Source: an uncultured bacterium (lineage in GTDB: Bacteria > Bacteroidota > Bacteroidia > Bacteroidales > Bacteroidaceae). From it: DNA of 64,000 bases. Made by a program: the position numbers and the translations under genes. Under the pieces are notes generated by a model. The model was given only the letters and a program-made list of their open reading frames with translations. It ran no database searches and had not been told where the DNA came from. This document shows positions 8,255-17,317 of this stretch, piece after piece. The stretch lies in NCBI GenBank assembly GCA_905216025.1, contig CAJMSE010000008.1, positions 1-64,000 on the forward strand, in the 5' to 3' direction. Every line of letters starts with the position of its first letter. Positions within the stretch are counted from its first letter, which is position 1.

Positions 8255-10100
8255 ATTCTTCTCTCAGTTTATCGTAATCGACGGCGTGCTTGAGCAGTCG
8301 CGGCCGGGCGGCGTCATAGCTGTCGCTCAGCGGATTGCAGTCGGCACGGTAGTAAGGGCACGATATCCCGGCGAGCCACACGAGCATGTGGGCCAGGCGG
8401 TCGGTCATGAAGGGTTTGCGGCGGGCAGCCCTCAGCGCCGCCACGACGTCGGGATGGGCCACGCGGTAGGCCGGCGAGCACCACACCCAGAACGGAATCT
8501 CGTACTCCTCGTATGCCGTCTCGTATGTTATGTTGTCGGAATGGGTGCGTCCGAAGTAGTTGCGGTCGAAGCCGAAGCAGCTCTCGCCGTGGTCGGACAG
8601 GTAGACGACGACGGCCTCGCGGTCTTCGAAGCGCCGCATGACGGCATCGACCACGGAGTCGTTGTAGAGCGTGGCGTTGTCGTAGTCGGCCAGCACCATC
8701 TTCGAGTGCTTGTTCAGCTTTGGGCGGTCGTAGTCCTGATAGTGGTATTTCTTGTGCTTGCGGGGATAGCGCTTGCGGTATTCGGCATGCTGTCCCCACA
8801 GGTGGATGATGGTCAGGTTGGCCTTGGCGGCAGGCTTCGGCATCGCGTCGTACTCGCAGATGAGGTCTTCGTCAAACTCGTGCAGCGACTTGTTGCGTGC
8901 ATCGAAGAGGGCATGGCTCAGCTTCTCGTCGTTGAGGAAGAAGCCCCCGCTGAAGTCGTAAATGGCATCGCCGGCTCCGAAGAGGAACTGGTTGGAGGCG
9001 AAGATCACGCCGTAGCCCGCCTTGCGGAACAGTTCGGGGAAGAGCGGATAGTCGCACCAGTCGCCCTTGTCGCCCACGGTATACATCGAGAGCATGTGCT
9101 TGAAGACGAAGCTGGTAAGGTTCCACGGCGCCACCACGTCGTCGAAGACCGTCAGGCTGCCGTCGGCCGCCCGCGCCTTCTGTCTCGGCGTCACGGGATG
9201 GTCGTATCCGTAGAGCTCGGAGTGGTGGCGGTTGTAGCTCTCTCCGATGATGAGCACTATCTCGGGACTGCGGAACGAGCAGCTGTCCACGCGCACGCGG
9301 CCTATGTTTTCCGTGAGAATGTCTATCTGCCGGGCGGCCAGCCGGTTGGCGTAGATGCTGAACACCAGCCTGTGCACCGGCAGATAGAAGTGGGGCTTGT
9401 CGTTGCCGAGCTGCCCGCGCTCCACCTGTCCTATCGTGTCGTACGACATGATGCGCCTGATGAGCCGCTTGTTGTGCAGCGACGACACGGCGCACGCCAC
9501 GAAGAGCGCGGCGAGCACGGCACCGGAAAGCGGGGCGACGACGCCGGAGAAGCGGCGGCGCAGGCATGCGCAGGCACGGGGCAGACGGATGCAGGCACGG
9601 GGCTGGCGCCGTATGCGGCGCAGAAGCCGCGGCAGGAAGCAGCTCAAGGCGTGCAGAAGCATGATGAGCAGCAGCCAGCCCACGGGCGAAACGATGACGT
9701 CCCAGCCGAGATATGCGCTGAAAAACTCGCCTGCCTCGCCCGCGTTGGTCTCCTCGGCGAGCAGCAGCAGCGTGGGGTTGAGCACCGAACCGAAGCGCGC
9801 GTAGCAGAACACGTCGGCCAGCGACACGGCATAGAGCGCAGCGCTGAGCACGCCGCGGACCACGCTCCGCACGCGGCGGGGAATAAGACAGAGGATGATG
9901 CAGACGGCATAGAGGTCTGCAAAGAGTTCCATGGCCGACGCGGAGCAATACTCCGGGTCGTGGTCGCCTGGGGTTGTGAGGTGTATGCACGCCCATCCGA
10001 GGGCGTACATGAATACGAAAAACGATGCGTTATCCCTCACGGGACGCGACAGCAGGCCGAGAGCCCGCGCCGCCTGAGATGCAACCTTCATAACATTCAA
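8244..10100 (-). CDS. Phosphoethanolamine transferase, EptA/sulfatase family
   Basis: 618 residues: five or so N-terminal membrane segments (to about residue 210), then a periplasmic alkaline-phosphatase-like domain. Domain marks are 'EIVLIIGESYNRHHSELYGY' (metal ligand Glu), 'APWNLTSFVFKHMLSM' with the probable Thr nucleophile, and 'VVVYLSDHGESCFGFD' with the Asp-His metal ligands. It should transfer phosphoethanolamine from phosphatidylethanolamine to lipid A or another glycan in the periplasm, lowering negative charge. Start is either MNVMKV (10100) or the inner Met (10091). Both overlap the 3' end of nadD by 60-70 bp, which is unusual but fits because the first membrane helix starts soon after. 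A second paralogue is at 20689-22392. Confidence 0.85.
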   Translation of the reverse strand: MNVMKVASQAARALGLLSRPVRDNASFFVFMYALGWACIHLTTPGDHDPEYCSASAMELFADLYAVCIILCLIPRRVRSVVRGVLSAALYAVSLADVFCYARFGSVLNPTLLLLAEETNAGEAGEFFSAYLGWDVIVSPVGWLLLIMLLHALSCFLPRLLRRIRRQPRACIRLPRACACLRRRFSGVVAPLSGAVLAALFVACAVSSLHNKRLIRRIMSYDTIGQVERGQLGNDKPHFYLPVHRLVFSIYANRLAARQIDILTENIGRVRVDSCSFRSPEIVLIIGESYNRHHSELYGYDHPVTPRQKARAADGSLTVFDDVVAPWNLTSFVFKHMLSMYTVGDKGDWCDYPLFPELFRKAGYGVIFASNQFLFGAGDAIYDFSGGFFLNDEKLSHALFDARNKSLHEFDEDLICEYDAMPKPAAKANLTIIHLWGQHAEYRKRYPRKHKKYHYQDYDRPKLNKHSKMVLADYDNATLYNDSVVDAVMRRFEDREAVVVYLSDHGESCFGFDRNYFGRTHSDNITYETAYEEYEIPFWVWCSPAYRVAHPDVVAALRAARRKPFMTDRLAHMLVWLAGISCPYYRADCNPLSDSYDAARPRLLKHAVDYDKLREEYGK

Positions 10101-10659
10101 TTATCGTTTCTTTCACGCAGTCGGGCACCAGCCCGTCCACGGGTTCGCCGCTTCTCACGCGCCGCCTTATCTCTGTGCTGCTGATGTCGAGCAGCGGCAC
10201 GTCGGCGAGGGTCACTCCGGCGGGTAGCGAGCGTGCGTCGACCTCGCTTCCGCGTCGCGGATAGACCACGATGCGGTGGTTGCGCATGATGTCTTCGTGG
10301 TGATACCAGCGGTCGAACACCTGCCAGTTGTCGGCGCCGATGAGCAGGGTGAAGCTCCTTTCGGGCATGTCGGCCGCCATGCGGCTGAGCGTGTTCCACA
10401 TATACGACGGCCGGGGCAGGGCCATCTCGTAGCCGCTGGCGTGCAGGCGGGGCTCGCCGGCCACGGCGCGGCGCACAATGTCGAGCCTCGTGGCATCGTC
10501 GATCAGGTCGGCCTTCCGCTTCATCGGGTTCTGGGGCGATACCACGAGCCATATCTCGTCGAGGCCGTAGCCGTCGAGCAGGGCCTTCGCAATGGCGATG
10601 TGACCGTTGTGCACGGGGTTGAACGAGCCCCCGAATATTCCCGTGGATATCTTGCCCAT
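10030..10659 (-). CDS. nadD: Nicotinate-nucleotide adenylyltransferase
   Basis: 209 residues. It joins ATP and nicotinate mononucleotide to form deamido-NAD in the cytoplasm. The nucleotidyltransferase motif 'GGSFNPVHNGHIAIAKALL' (residues 10-28) contains the HxGH signature, and 'DISSTEIRRRVRSGE' near the end matches the second signature ISSTxIR. Length is normal (about 190-215), with a slightly long C-terminal tail that runs over the start of the next gene. It follows gmk by 20 bp in the leftward operon. Confidence 0.95.
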   Translation of the reverse strand: MGKISTGIFGGSFNPVHNGHIAIAKALLDGYGLDEIWLVVSPQNPMKRKADLIDDATRLDIVRRAVAGEPRLHASGYEMALPRPSYMWNTLSRMAADMPERSFTLLIGADNWQVFDRWYHHEDIMRNHRIVVYPRRGSEVDARSLPAGVTLADVPLLDISSTEIRRRVRSGEPVDGLVPDCVKETIIECYEGCISGGAGSRPAVASREG

Positions 10660-10679
10660 ATATATAATAATGTGCAGTC

Positions 10680-11255
10680 CTACCGCGAGATGAACTCCCT
10701 TATCACTTCAAGAGCCTCGCGGCGCGCCGTGTCGAGGTCGTCGTTGACGACCACGCGGTCGAACCGGCCGGCAAAACCGAGCTCGAACTCGGCGCGGCCG
10801 ATGCGCTTCTCTATCGTCTCGGCGGTCTCAGTGCCGCGGCTTTCGAGGCGGCGGCGCAGTTCCTCTACCGACGGCGGGCGCACGAAGACGCTCAGCGCAC
10901 GGTCGGCATAGTAGTCCTTGATGTTGCATCCGCCCTTCACGTCGACGTCGAGGACGACGTTCTGCCCCTCGTCGAGCTGCTTCTCGACCTGCGACTTGAG
11001 CGTGCCGTAATATCGGCCCTCGTACACTTCCTCGTATTCGAGGAACTCGCCGGCGGCTATGCGGGCGCGGAACTCGTCGGGAGTGACGAAGAAATAGTCC
11101 TTGCCGTCGACCTCGCCGGGACGCGGACTGCGGCTCGTGCACGACGTGGAGAACGCCATGCGCAGCTCCTCGTGCTGCATGAGCCACTTTATTATCGTGC
11201 TCTTCCCCGACCCGCTCGGAGCGGAGAAGATGATTACCTTACCCTTAGAGCACAT
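10680..11255 (-). CDS. gmk: Guanylate kinase
   Basis: 191 residues converting GMP and ATP to GDP and ADP. The P-loop 'FSAPSGSGKSTIIKWLM' is at residues 10-26, and the GMP-binding 'STSCTSRSPRPGEVDGKDYF' and 'GEFLEYEEVYEGRYYGT' follow at the expected spacing. Its start overlaps the 3' end of the yicC gene by 11 bp, indicating translational coupling. The gene is complete with no oddity. Confidence 0.97.
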   Translation of the reverse strand: MCSKGKVIIFSAPSGSGKSTIIKWLMQHEELRMAFSTSCTSRSPRPGEVDGKDYFFVTPDEFRARIAAGEFLEYEEVYEGRYYGTLKSQVEKQLDEGQNVVLDVDVKGGCNIKDYYADRALSVFVRPPSVEELRRRLESRGTETAETIEKRIGRAEFELGFAGRFDRVVVNDDLDTARREALEVIREFISR

Positions 11256-12120
11256 TGAGCACCTGTTCCTTAATCTGTTCGAGTTCGTCTTTCATCATCA
11301 CCACGATGTTCTGCATCTCGGCAAGGTTGCTCTTCGAGCCCGTGGTGTTTATCTCGCGGCCCATCTCCTGGGCTATGAAGCCGAGCTTCTTGCCCTGTCC
11401 GTGGCCCTCGTCCATCGTCTCGCGGAAGTACTTGAGGTGGTTGGCGAGGCGCTGCTTCTCCTCGCTGATGTCGAGCTTCTCTATGTAGTAGATGAGCTCC
11501 TGCTCCAGTCTGTTCTTGTCGTAATCCACGTTAGGGATGGCACTGAGGCCGTCGACGATGCGCGAGCGTATCTTCTCCACGCGGGCTTTCTCGTAGGGTT
11601 CGATGCTCTCGAGCAGGCGGACGATGTTGTCTATCTTCTCGTCGAACTTGCGGCGGAGGGCCTCTCCCTCCTGACGGCGGAAGTCCGTGATGGCGGCCAC
11701 GGCCTCGTCGATGGCGCGGCGGGCGGCCTCCCACTCACCGTCGCTGAGCACTTCCTGCTCGGTGCGCGTCATCACGTCGGGCATGCGCAGCAGCGTGGCG
11801 AACCAGTCCTGCGGCTCGGGGATGCCGGTCTTTTCCGAAATGGCACGAATCTGGCGGTAGTAGTTCTCCACGAGCGCACCGTTCACGGGCGTAGCGTCCA
11901 CCAGCGTGTCCTTCTCCACATAGATGCAGAAATCCACCTTTCCGCGCTCCATGGCGGCAGAGAGCACCTGACGTATCTCCATCTCCTTCTCGCGGTAGAG
12001 CGGGGCGATGCGCGTGGTCAGGTCAAGAGCCTTGCTGTTAAGCGACTTTATCTCTACATTGATTTTCTTTTCACCGTAGGTTACGACGGCTTTGCCGTAG
12101 CCTGTCATCGATTGTATCAT
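11245..12120 (-). CDS. yicC: YicC family endoribonuclease-like protein
   Basis: 291 residues. The N-terminus 'MIQSMTGYGKAVVTYGEKKINVEIKSLNSKALDL' is the YicC signature, and the C-terminal 'EEKQRLANHLKYFRETMDEG' plus 'KKLGFIAQEMGREINTTGSK' is the conserved DUF1732 part. E. coli YicC is described as an RNase acting on small RNA targets; that role is transferred by family. The yicC-gmk-nadD order is common in Bacteroidetes. Confidence 0.93.
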   Translation of the reverse strand: MIQSMTGYGKAVVTYGEKKINVEIKSLNSKALDLTTRIAPLYREKEMEIRQVLSAAMERGKVDFCIYVEKDTLVDATPVNGALVENYYRQIRAISEKTGIPEPQDWFATLLRMPDVMTRTEQEVLSDGEWEAARRAIDEAVAAITDFRRQEGEALRRKFDEKIDNIVRLLESIEPYEKARVEKIRSRIVDGLSAIPNVDYDKNRLEQELIYYIEKLDISEEKQRLANHLKYFRETMDEGHGQGKKLGFIAQEMGREINTTGSKSNLAEMQNIVVMMKDELEQIKEQVLNVL

Positions 12121-12175
12121 AATATCGTCTGTATATTGTTCGTTTATGAGTTAATGTCCGGATTGCCGCTGCGGC

Positions 12176-13546
12176 TTACATATAGCCTAACCAGCGCAGC
12201 ACGTCGTTCAGGTTTGCCATCACCATGATAAGGATGAGCAGGCCGAAGCCCGCATACTCGGCCCAGAGCATGAACTTCTCGCTCGGCTGGCGGCGCGTTA
12301 TCATCTCGTAGAGGAGGAACAGCACGTGGCCGCCGTCGAGGGCAGGGATGGGCAGTATGTTCATGAAGGCGAGGATGATGCTGAGGAATGCGGTCATCTT
12401 CCAGAACATATACCAGTCCCACGTGGCGGGGAAGAGGCTGGCGATAGCGCCGAAACCGCCCACCGACTTGGCTCCGTCAGCAGTGAAGACGTACTTCATA
12501 TCGTCCACATAGGAGGTCAGCACGTGTATGCCGTAGCGTATTCCGGCAGGAAAACTCTCGAAGAATCCGTAGCCGACGGTGACCGGCTTGTAGATGGATA
12601 CGTACGATTTTGACGTGATGCCCAGCATGAGCTCAGGCGAGAGGACCACCCGCGAGGTGTCTGCCGCCGTGCCGCGCATCACCACGATGGTGGCCGTGCG
12701 GGCCTTCATGCTGTCTGCCGCCGTCGTGGCCGTGGCGAGAACGTCGCTCAGCGAGCCTATGCGGTCGGTAAAATCGTTGTACGACCCGATGGCCGCGCCG
12801 TTGAAAGCTACTATCCTGTCGCCCTTCATCAGTCCGGCCTTGGCTGCTGCCGTGCCGGGCACGACGCTGTCTATCACCGCCGGAATGAGCGGGCGGACGA
12901 ACGGCGGAGCCGTCTGGAGCATGCCGAGCAGGTTCAGGTCGCCGGGCATGTCGATGCTCACGGCCTTGCCGCCGCGTATCACGTCGACCCTATGGGCCTC
13001 GGAGATGGAGCGGTAGAGATCGGCGCCGAAGTCCTTGAACGCGCCTTTGTCCGTGCCGACGAGGATGTCGCCGTCGCGGAATCCGAGAGCCTTGGCCTCG
13101 CTGTTGAACTTCATTCCGTGGGTCATGTCCTTCACGGGGATGTATGTATCACCCCATGCGAAGAGTATCATGGAGTATATGAACAGGGCGAGGAGGAAGT
13201 TGACGAGCACTCCGCCTATCATCACGAGCAGGCGCTGCCATGCCGGTTTGGAGCGGAACTCCCATGGCTGGGCCGGCTGCTTCATCTGCTCGGTGTCGAA
13301 ACTCTCGTCTATCATGCCGGAAATCTTGCAGTATCCGCCCAGCGGAAGCCACCCGACGCCGTACGTAGTGTCGCTGTTCTTGGGCTTGAACTGGAACAGA
13401 TGGAACCACGGATCGAAGAAAAGATAGAACTTCTCGACCCTTATCCCGAAGAGTTTGGCAAAGAAGAAGTGGCCGCCCTCATGGAGCAGGACAAGTATTG
13501 ATATTGCAAGCATGAACTGCAATACGCGTATCAAAAATATTTCCAT
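12176..13546 (-). CDS. rseP: RIP-type zinc metalloprotease of the RseP family
   Basis: 456 residues, a site-2 protease of the inner membrane. The zinc-binding HExxH is 'HEGGH' at residues 22-26 in the first membrane helix, and the third ligand lies in 'NILPIPALDGGHVLF' near residue 395-405. A PDZ-like region lies between ('VVPGTAAAKAGLMKGDRIVAFNG'). Family members cut anti-sigma factors or leftover signal peptides within the membrane; no anti-sigma gene is adjacent. It follows dxr by 29 bp, an arrangement typical of many bacteria. Confidence 0.95.
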   Translation of the reverse strand: MEIFLIRVLQFMLAISILVLLHEGGHFFFAKLFGIRVEKFYLFFDPWFHLFQFKPKNSDTTYGVGWLPLGGYCKISGMIDESFDTEQMKQPAQPWEFRSKPAWQRLLVMIGGVLVNFLLALFIYSMILFAWGDTYIPVKDMTHGMKFNSEAKALGFRDGDILVGTDKGAFKDFGADLYRSISEAHRVDVIRGGKAVSIDMPGDLNLLGMLQTAPPFVRPLIPAVIDSVVPGTAAAKAGLMKGDRIVAFNGAAIGSYNDFTDRIGSLSDVLATATTAADSMKARTATIVVMRGTAADTSRVVLSPELMLGITSKSYVSIYKPVTVGYGFFESFPAGIRYGIHVLTSYVDDMKYVFTADGAKSVGGFGAIASLFPATWDWYMFWKMTAFLSIILAFMNILPIPALDGGHVLFLLYEMITRRQPSEKFMLWAEYAGFGLLILIMVMANLNDVLRWLGYM

Positions 13547-13575
13547 TGATTAATTAAATGATTTATGATTCATGA

Positions 13576-14733
13576 TTATTGAAGCATCAGTTCGGCAGCG
13601 ATGCGCCGCGCCTCTCGGTCGGTGGCCACATAGGTGTCGTATTCCGGACTCGGGTCGAAGCCTACACGGTCCATCGTCTTCTCTATCACCTCGCTCATGC
13701 GGAGGAAGGAGCACCTGTCTTCGAGGAAACCGCGGTTCACCACCTCGTTGGCCGCATTGACGATGCACGGCACGTTGCCGCCGCGGCGTATGGCCTCGAA
13801 GGCCAGTGCGAGGCAGCGGAACTTCTCAAGGTCGGGCCGGAAGAACTCGAGGGGATGGCCGAAGAGGTCGAGCCGTGCCGACGAGAGGGTCAGGCGGTCG
13901 GGATATGAGAAGGCATACTGTATGGGAAGGCGCATGTCCGGCACGCCGAGCTGGGCCTTGACGGCACCGTCGCAGAACTGCACGGCACTGTGAACCACGG
14001 ACTGCGGATGCACGAGCACCTCGATGCGGTCGGCCTCAACGCCGAAGAGCCACTTGGCTTCGATGACCTCGAAGCCCTTGTTCATCATCGTTGCGCTGTC
14101 TATCGTTATCTTCGCGCCCATGTCCCACGTTGGGTGGCGCAGGGCGTCGGCCTTGGTGACGGTGGCCAGCCGGTCCATGTCCATCAGGCGGAAGGGGCCT
14201 CCCGAGGCGGTGAGGAGCAGCTTCTCCACCCTGTTGTCTCCCTCGCCGGCAAGGCACTGGAAGATTGCCGAGTGCTCGCTGTCTACGGGGATGATGGGCG
14301 TATGGTAGCGCGCGGCGAGGTCGCAAATGAGCGCTCCCGCCACGACGAGTGTCTCCTTGTTTGCCAGGCAGATGGTCTTGCGCGCCTTGATGGCGTGTAT
14401 CGTCGGCGAGAGACCGGCAAAGCCGACCATCGCCGTGAGCACGACGTCTATCGGTCCGGCCTCCACAATCTCGTCGAGAGCCGCCGCTCCGGCATACACC
14501 TTGATGTCGGGCTCGTCCGCGAGAAGGGCCTTCAGCTCGCCGTAGCGTGCCTCGTTGGCAATGACCACGGCGGCGGGCCTGAACTTACGGGCCTGCGCGG
14601 CAAGCTCTCCGACCCTGTTGTTGGCCGTGAGGCAGTACACCTCGTAAAGATCTGAATGTTCCTCTATTACCTGAAGGGCCTGCGTCCCTATCGATCCGGT
14701 AGAGCCGAGGATGGCTATCTGTTTCTTTTTCAT
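13576..14733 (-). CDS. dxr: 1-deoxy-D-xylulose-5-phosphate reductoisomerase
   Basis: 385 residues, the second step of the MEP isoprenoid pathway (DXP to MEP with NADPH). The NADPH-binding 'ILGSTGSIGTQALQVIEEH' opens the protein; 'IPVDSEHSAIFQCL' holds the metal-binding Asp-Ser-Glu; 'LTASGGPF' and 'HPQSVVHSAVQF' are further hallmarks. Length is normal. It lies 16 bp after rimM. Confidence 0.97.
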   Translation of the reverse strand: MKKKQIAILGSTGSIGTQALQVIEEHSDLYEVYCLTANNRVGELAAQARKFRPAAVVIANEARYGELKALLADEPDIKVYAGAAALDEIVEAGPIDVVLTAMVGFAGLSPTIHAIKARKTICLANKETLVVAGALICDLAARYHTPIIPVDSEHSAIFQCLAGEGDNRVEKLLLTASGGPFRLMDMDRLATVTKADALRHPTWDMGAKITIDSATMMNKGFEVIEAKWLFGVEADRIEVLVHPQSVVHSAVQFCDGAVKAQLGVPDMRLPIQYAFSYPDRLTLSSARLDLFGHPLEFFRPDLEKFRCLALAFEAIRRGGNVPCIVNAANEVVNRGFLEDRCSFLRMSEVIEKTMDRVGFDPSPEYDTYVATDREARRIAAELMLQ

Positions 14734-14749
14734 CTGATGTCTTTCTTTG

Positions 14750-15271
14750 TTATCCGGCCCCGCCGATGTCTAACAGGCCGTCGGGCAGGTCCATGGTGAT
14801 GGCCTGCCCCTCGGTGTCCACGCCGCAGATGAGTTCGTCACGTGCGGGGATGAGCGTGCCGTCTTCAAGCTCGAAGAGCGTGTTCACGGTGGAGTCGTCC
14901 ACCGCCGCTATGCGCCCCACGGCCTTGCCGCTGCGGCTATCGGCGACGGTGTAGCCCACGATGGCAGCCCACGACATGCCGGCCTCATCATCATCGGCAA
15001 GGCGGCGCAGAAACCACACCTCGGTATTGGTAAGCGCCGAGGCCTTCTCCTGCGTGTCCACGCCCTCGAACTTCACGAGGGCGGTCTCCTCGCTGCGGAA
15101 CCGGTACTCCTCGATGAAGAACGGAACGAATATCCCGTCGACGCTGAGCACAAGGCAATCGCTGTCCACCCGGTCGAAGACATCGTCGGTGAACATGAAT
15201 GTTATCTCGCCTTTAACGCCGTGGGGCTTGCCCAGCCGGCCTATCTTGTAAACTTCTTCTGCTCTTATCAT
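14750..15271 (-). CDS. rimM: 16S rRNA processing protein RimM
   Basis: 173 residues, a 30S assembly factor that binds S19. The opening 'EEVYKIGRLGKPHGVKGEI' is the RimM N-terminal signature, and 'LFELEDGTLIPARDELI' followed by '..ITMDLPDGLLDI' is the conserved PRC-barrel end. It sits between murA and dxr; a tandem of 'CTTATAAGATTTATAA'-like units (about 15284-15327) fills the short gap to murA. Confidence 0.95.
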   Translation of the reverse strand: MIRAEEVYKIGRLGKPHGVKGEITFMFTDDVFDRVDSDCLVLSVDGIFVPFFIEEYRFRSEETALVKFEGVDTQEKASALTNTEVWFLRRLADDDEAGMSWAAIVGYTVADSRSGKAVGRIAAVDDSTVNTLFELEDGTLIPARDELICGVDTEGQAITMDLPDGLLDIGGAG

Positions 15272-15326
15272 TTCCTGTCAAGGGTATAAGTCTTATAAGA
15301 TTTATAAGCCTTATAAGATTTATAAA

Positions 15327-16646
15327 TCACTCCACCGGACAGTTCAGGCGCGTGATGCGTGCCCCGAGACTGTTCAGGCGCTCCTCGATGTTCTCGTATC
15401 CGCGGTCTATCTGCTCGATGTTGTCGATGCGGCTGGTGCCCTGCGCGCTCATGGCGGCGATGAGCAGGGCTATTCCCGCGCGTATGTCGGGACTGGCCAT
15501 GCGGCGCGCCCGCAGGGTGATGCCGCGGTCGTGACCTATCACCACGGCGCGGTGGGGGTCGCAGAGGATTATCTGTGCGCCCATGTCGATGAGCTTGTCG
15601 ACGAAGAACAGGCGGCTCTCGAACATCTTCTGATGGAACAGCACGCTGCCGCGCGACTGCGTGGCGACGACTATCAGCACCGAAAGCAGGTCGGGGGTGA
15701 GCCCCGGCCACGGTGCGTCGGCAAGGGTCATGATGGTCCCGTCGATGAACGATTCTATCTGATAATGGTCCTGCCGCGGAATGACGAGGTCCTCGCCGTC
15801 CTGCTCTATCTGTACGCCGAGGCGGCGGAAGGCATCGGGGATGATGCCGAGGTTTGCCGGCGACACGTCTTTTATGCGTATGCCGTCGCCCACCATGGCC
15901 GCCATGCCGATGAACGAGCCCACCTCTATCATGTCGGGCAGTATGCGGTGGGAAGCCCCGTGCAGGCTGTCGACGCCGACGATGGTAAGCATGTTCGATG
16001 CGATGCCGCTGATGCGGGCGCCCATCCGGTTGAGCAGATGGCACAGCTGCTGTATGTACGGCTCGCATGCGGCGTTGTAGATGGTGGTCGTGCCCTTTGC
16101 CAGCACGGCCGCCATGATGATGTTTGCCGTTCCCGTCACCGATGCCTCGTCGAGGAGCATGTAGCACCCGTTGAGCTGCCGGGCGCCTATCTCATAGACG
16201 TCGCGGTCTTCCACGTGGCGGAACTCCGCCCCGAGGCGCTCGAACCCGAGGAAATGGGTGTCGAGGCGGCGGCGCCCTATCTTGTCGCCGCCGGGCTTCG
16301 TTATCACGGCCTTGCCGAAACGGGCGAGCAGCGGACCTATCATCAGCACCGACCCGCGCAGCGACGCGCACTTACGCACGAACCCGTCGCTCTCGAGATA
16401 GCCGAGGTCGAGGTCGTCTGCCCTGAAGGTATAGTCGCCAGGGGCCATGCGCTCCACCTTCACGCCTATGTCCTTGAGCAGCAATATCAGGTTGTTGACA
16501 TCGAGGATATCGGGTATGTTGCTTATCCGCACCTCATCCGCAGTGAGCAGCGATGCGCATATTACCTCAAGAGCCTCGTTCTTTGCACCCTGCGGCGTTA
16601 TTGTTCCGCTGAGCGGATGGCCGCCCTCGATGATGAATGCCGACAT
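15327..16646 (-). CDS. murA: UDP-N-acetylglucosamine 1-carboxyvinyltransferase with Asp at the usual catalytic Cys
   Basis: 439 residues, first committed step of peptidoglycan synthesis (PEP plus UDP-GlcNAc). It has the EPSP-synthase-like fold: 'PQGAKNEALEVICASLL' with the conserved Lys-Asn, 'CASLRGSVLMIGPLLARFG', and 'DLRAGIALLIAAM'-like near the end (here 'DIRAGIALLIAAM'). The loop normally reading GGCxIGxRPxDxH reads 'GGDKIGRRRLDTHF', so the fosfomycin-reactive Cys is Asp121. Enzymes with Asp here are active but are not alkylated by fosfomycin. The gene is co-directional with DUF4290 and rimM. Confidence 0.95.
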   Translation of the reverse strand: MSAFIIEGGHPLSGTITPQGAKNEALEVICASLLTADEVRISNIPDILDVNNLILLLKDIGVKVERMAPGDYTFRADDLDLGYLESDGFVRKCASLRGSVLMIGPLLARFGKAVITKPGGDKIGRRRLDTHFLGFERLGAEFRHVEDRDVYEIGARQLNGCYMLLDEASVTGTANIIMAAVLAKGTTTIYNAACEPYIQQLCHLLNRMGARISGIASNMLTIVGVDSLHGASHRILPDMIEVGSFIGMAAMVGDGIRIKDVSPANLGIIPDAFRRLGVQIEQDGEDLVIPRQDHYQIESFIDGTIMTLADAPWPGLTPDLLSVLIVVATQSRGSVLFHQKMFESRLFFVDKLIDMGAQIILCDPHRAVVIGHDRGITLRARRMASPDIRAGIALLIAAMSAQGTSRIDNIEQIDRGYENIEERLNSLGARITRLNCPVE

Positions 16647-16667
16647 ACTATATATTATATAATGTGA

Positions 16668-17276
16668 TTACTTGCGTTTCTTTCTCCTCGCGGCATCGCC
16701 GTTTCCCGTGGTCACGACCCTGTCGAAACGGAACGTGCTGAGGTCGAGCTGTATCTTGCCGTCCGTGAAACGGGCAAGGTCGTCGGCCACCTTCTCATCG
16801 TCCATCGAGCCGTGTCCCCAGGTGACGAGGTCGCGCTTCATCTGGTTTGCCACCATCCGGGCCAGCTCGTCGCGCTCCGGCCCCTCGGGCATCGTCTTGA
16901 GCTTGGCGAACATCTGCTCGAGCAGGTGGCCGTAGTGGCGCAGCCTCACCCTGTCGCCGCCCTCGGGATGCTTCATCGGTGCGGGCTTGTCGAGAATCTT
17001 CTCGGCCGCCTTCACGTCGTAGGGCCACTCTATGTCGAGTTCCCTGCGGCTCATCAGGTAGAGGTGGTCCCAAAGCGTGCGCTCATAGTCCGCGTTCTCG
17101 CGGAGCTGCGGCACCTTCGTGGCCATCAGCCGCACGATGGTCTCGGCACAGGCCTGACGCTCCGCACGGTCGGCCAGCGACACGGCATGGTCTACCATCT
17201 TCTGTATCTCACGGCCGTACTCCGGCATCATCAGCGGCGTGCGCTGCGTGTTGTAGTCTAATCCTTTTATTTCCAT
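16668..17276 (-). CDS. DUF4290 family protein
   Basis: 202 residues, opening 'LDYNTQRTPLMMPEYGREIQKMV', the signature of this Bacteroidetes-restricted family of unknown function. It is soluble and mostly helical, with a Lys/Arg-rich C-terminal tail ('DAARRKKRK'). Its fixed place just ahead of murA in this string suggests a cell-envelope or housekeeping link, but no activity can be named. The gap to tsaB is 41 bp. Confidence 0.9.
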   Translation of the reverse strand: MEIKGLDYNTQRTPLMMPEYGREIQKMVDHAVSLADRAERQACAETIVRLMATKVPQLRENADYERTLWDHLYLMSRRELDIEWPYDVKAAEKILDKPAPMKHPEGGDRVRLRHYGHLLEQMFAKLKTMPEGPERDELARMVANQMKRDLVTWGHGSMDDEKVADDLARFTDGKIQLDLSTFRFDRVVTTGNGDAARRKKRK

Positions 17277-17317
17277 ATCTTTCCGCGGAACCGCCGGCTG
17301 GCCGTCCCTTTGTTTCC

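Noticed and set aside
8286..10184. 632-codon open frame on the plus strand
   Set aside because: Fully antisense to the phosphoethanolamine transferase, whose metal-binding motifs are intact; the plus-strand product has no domain and runs on only because of codon bias.
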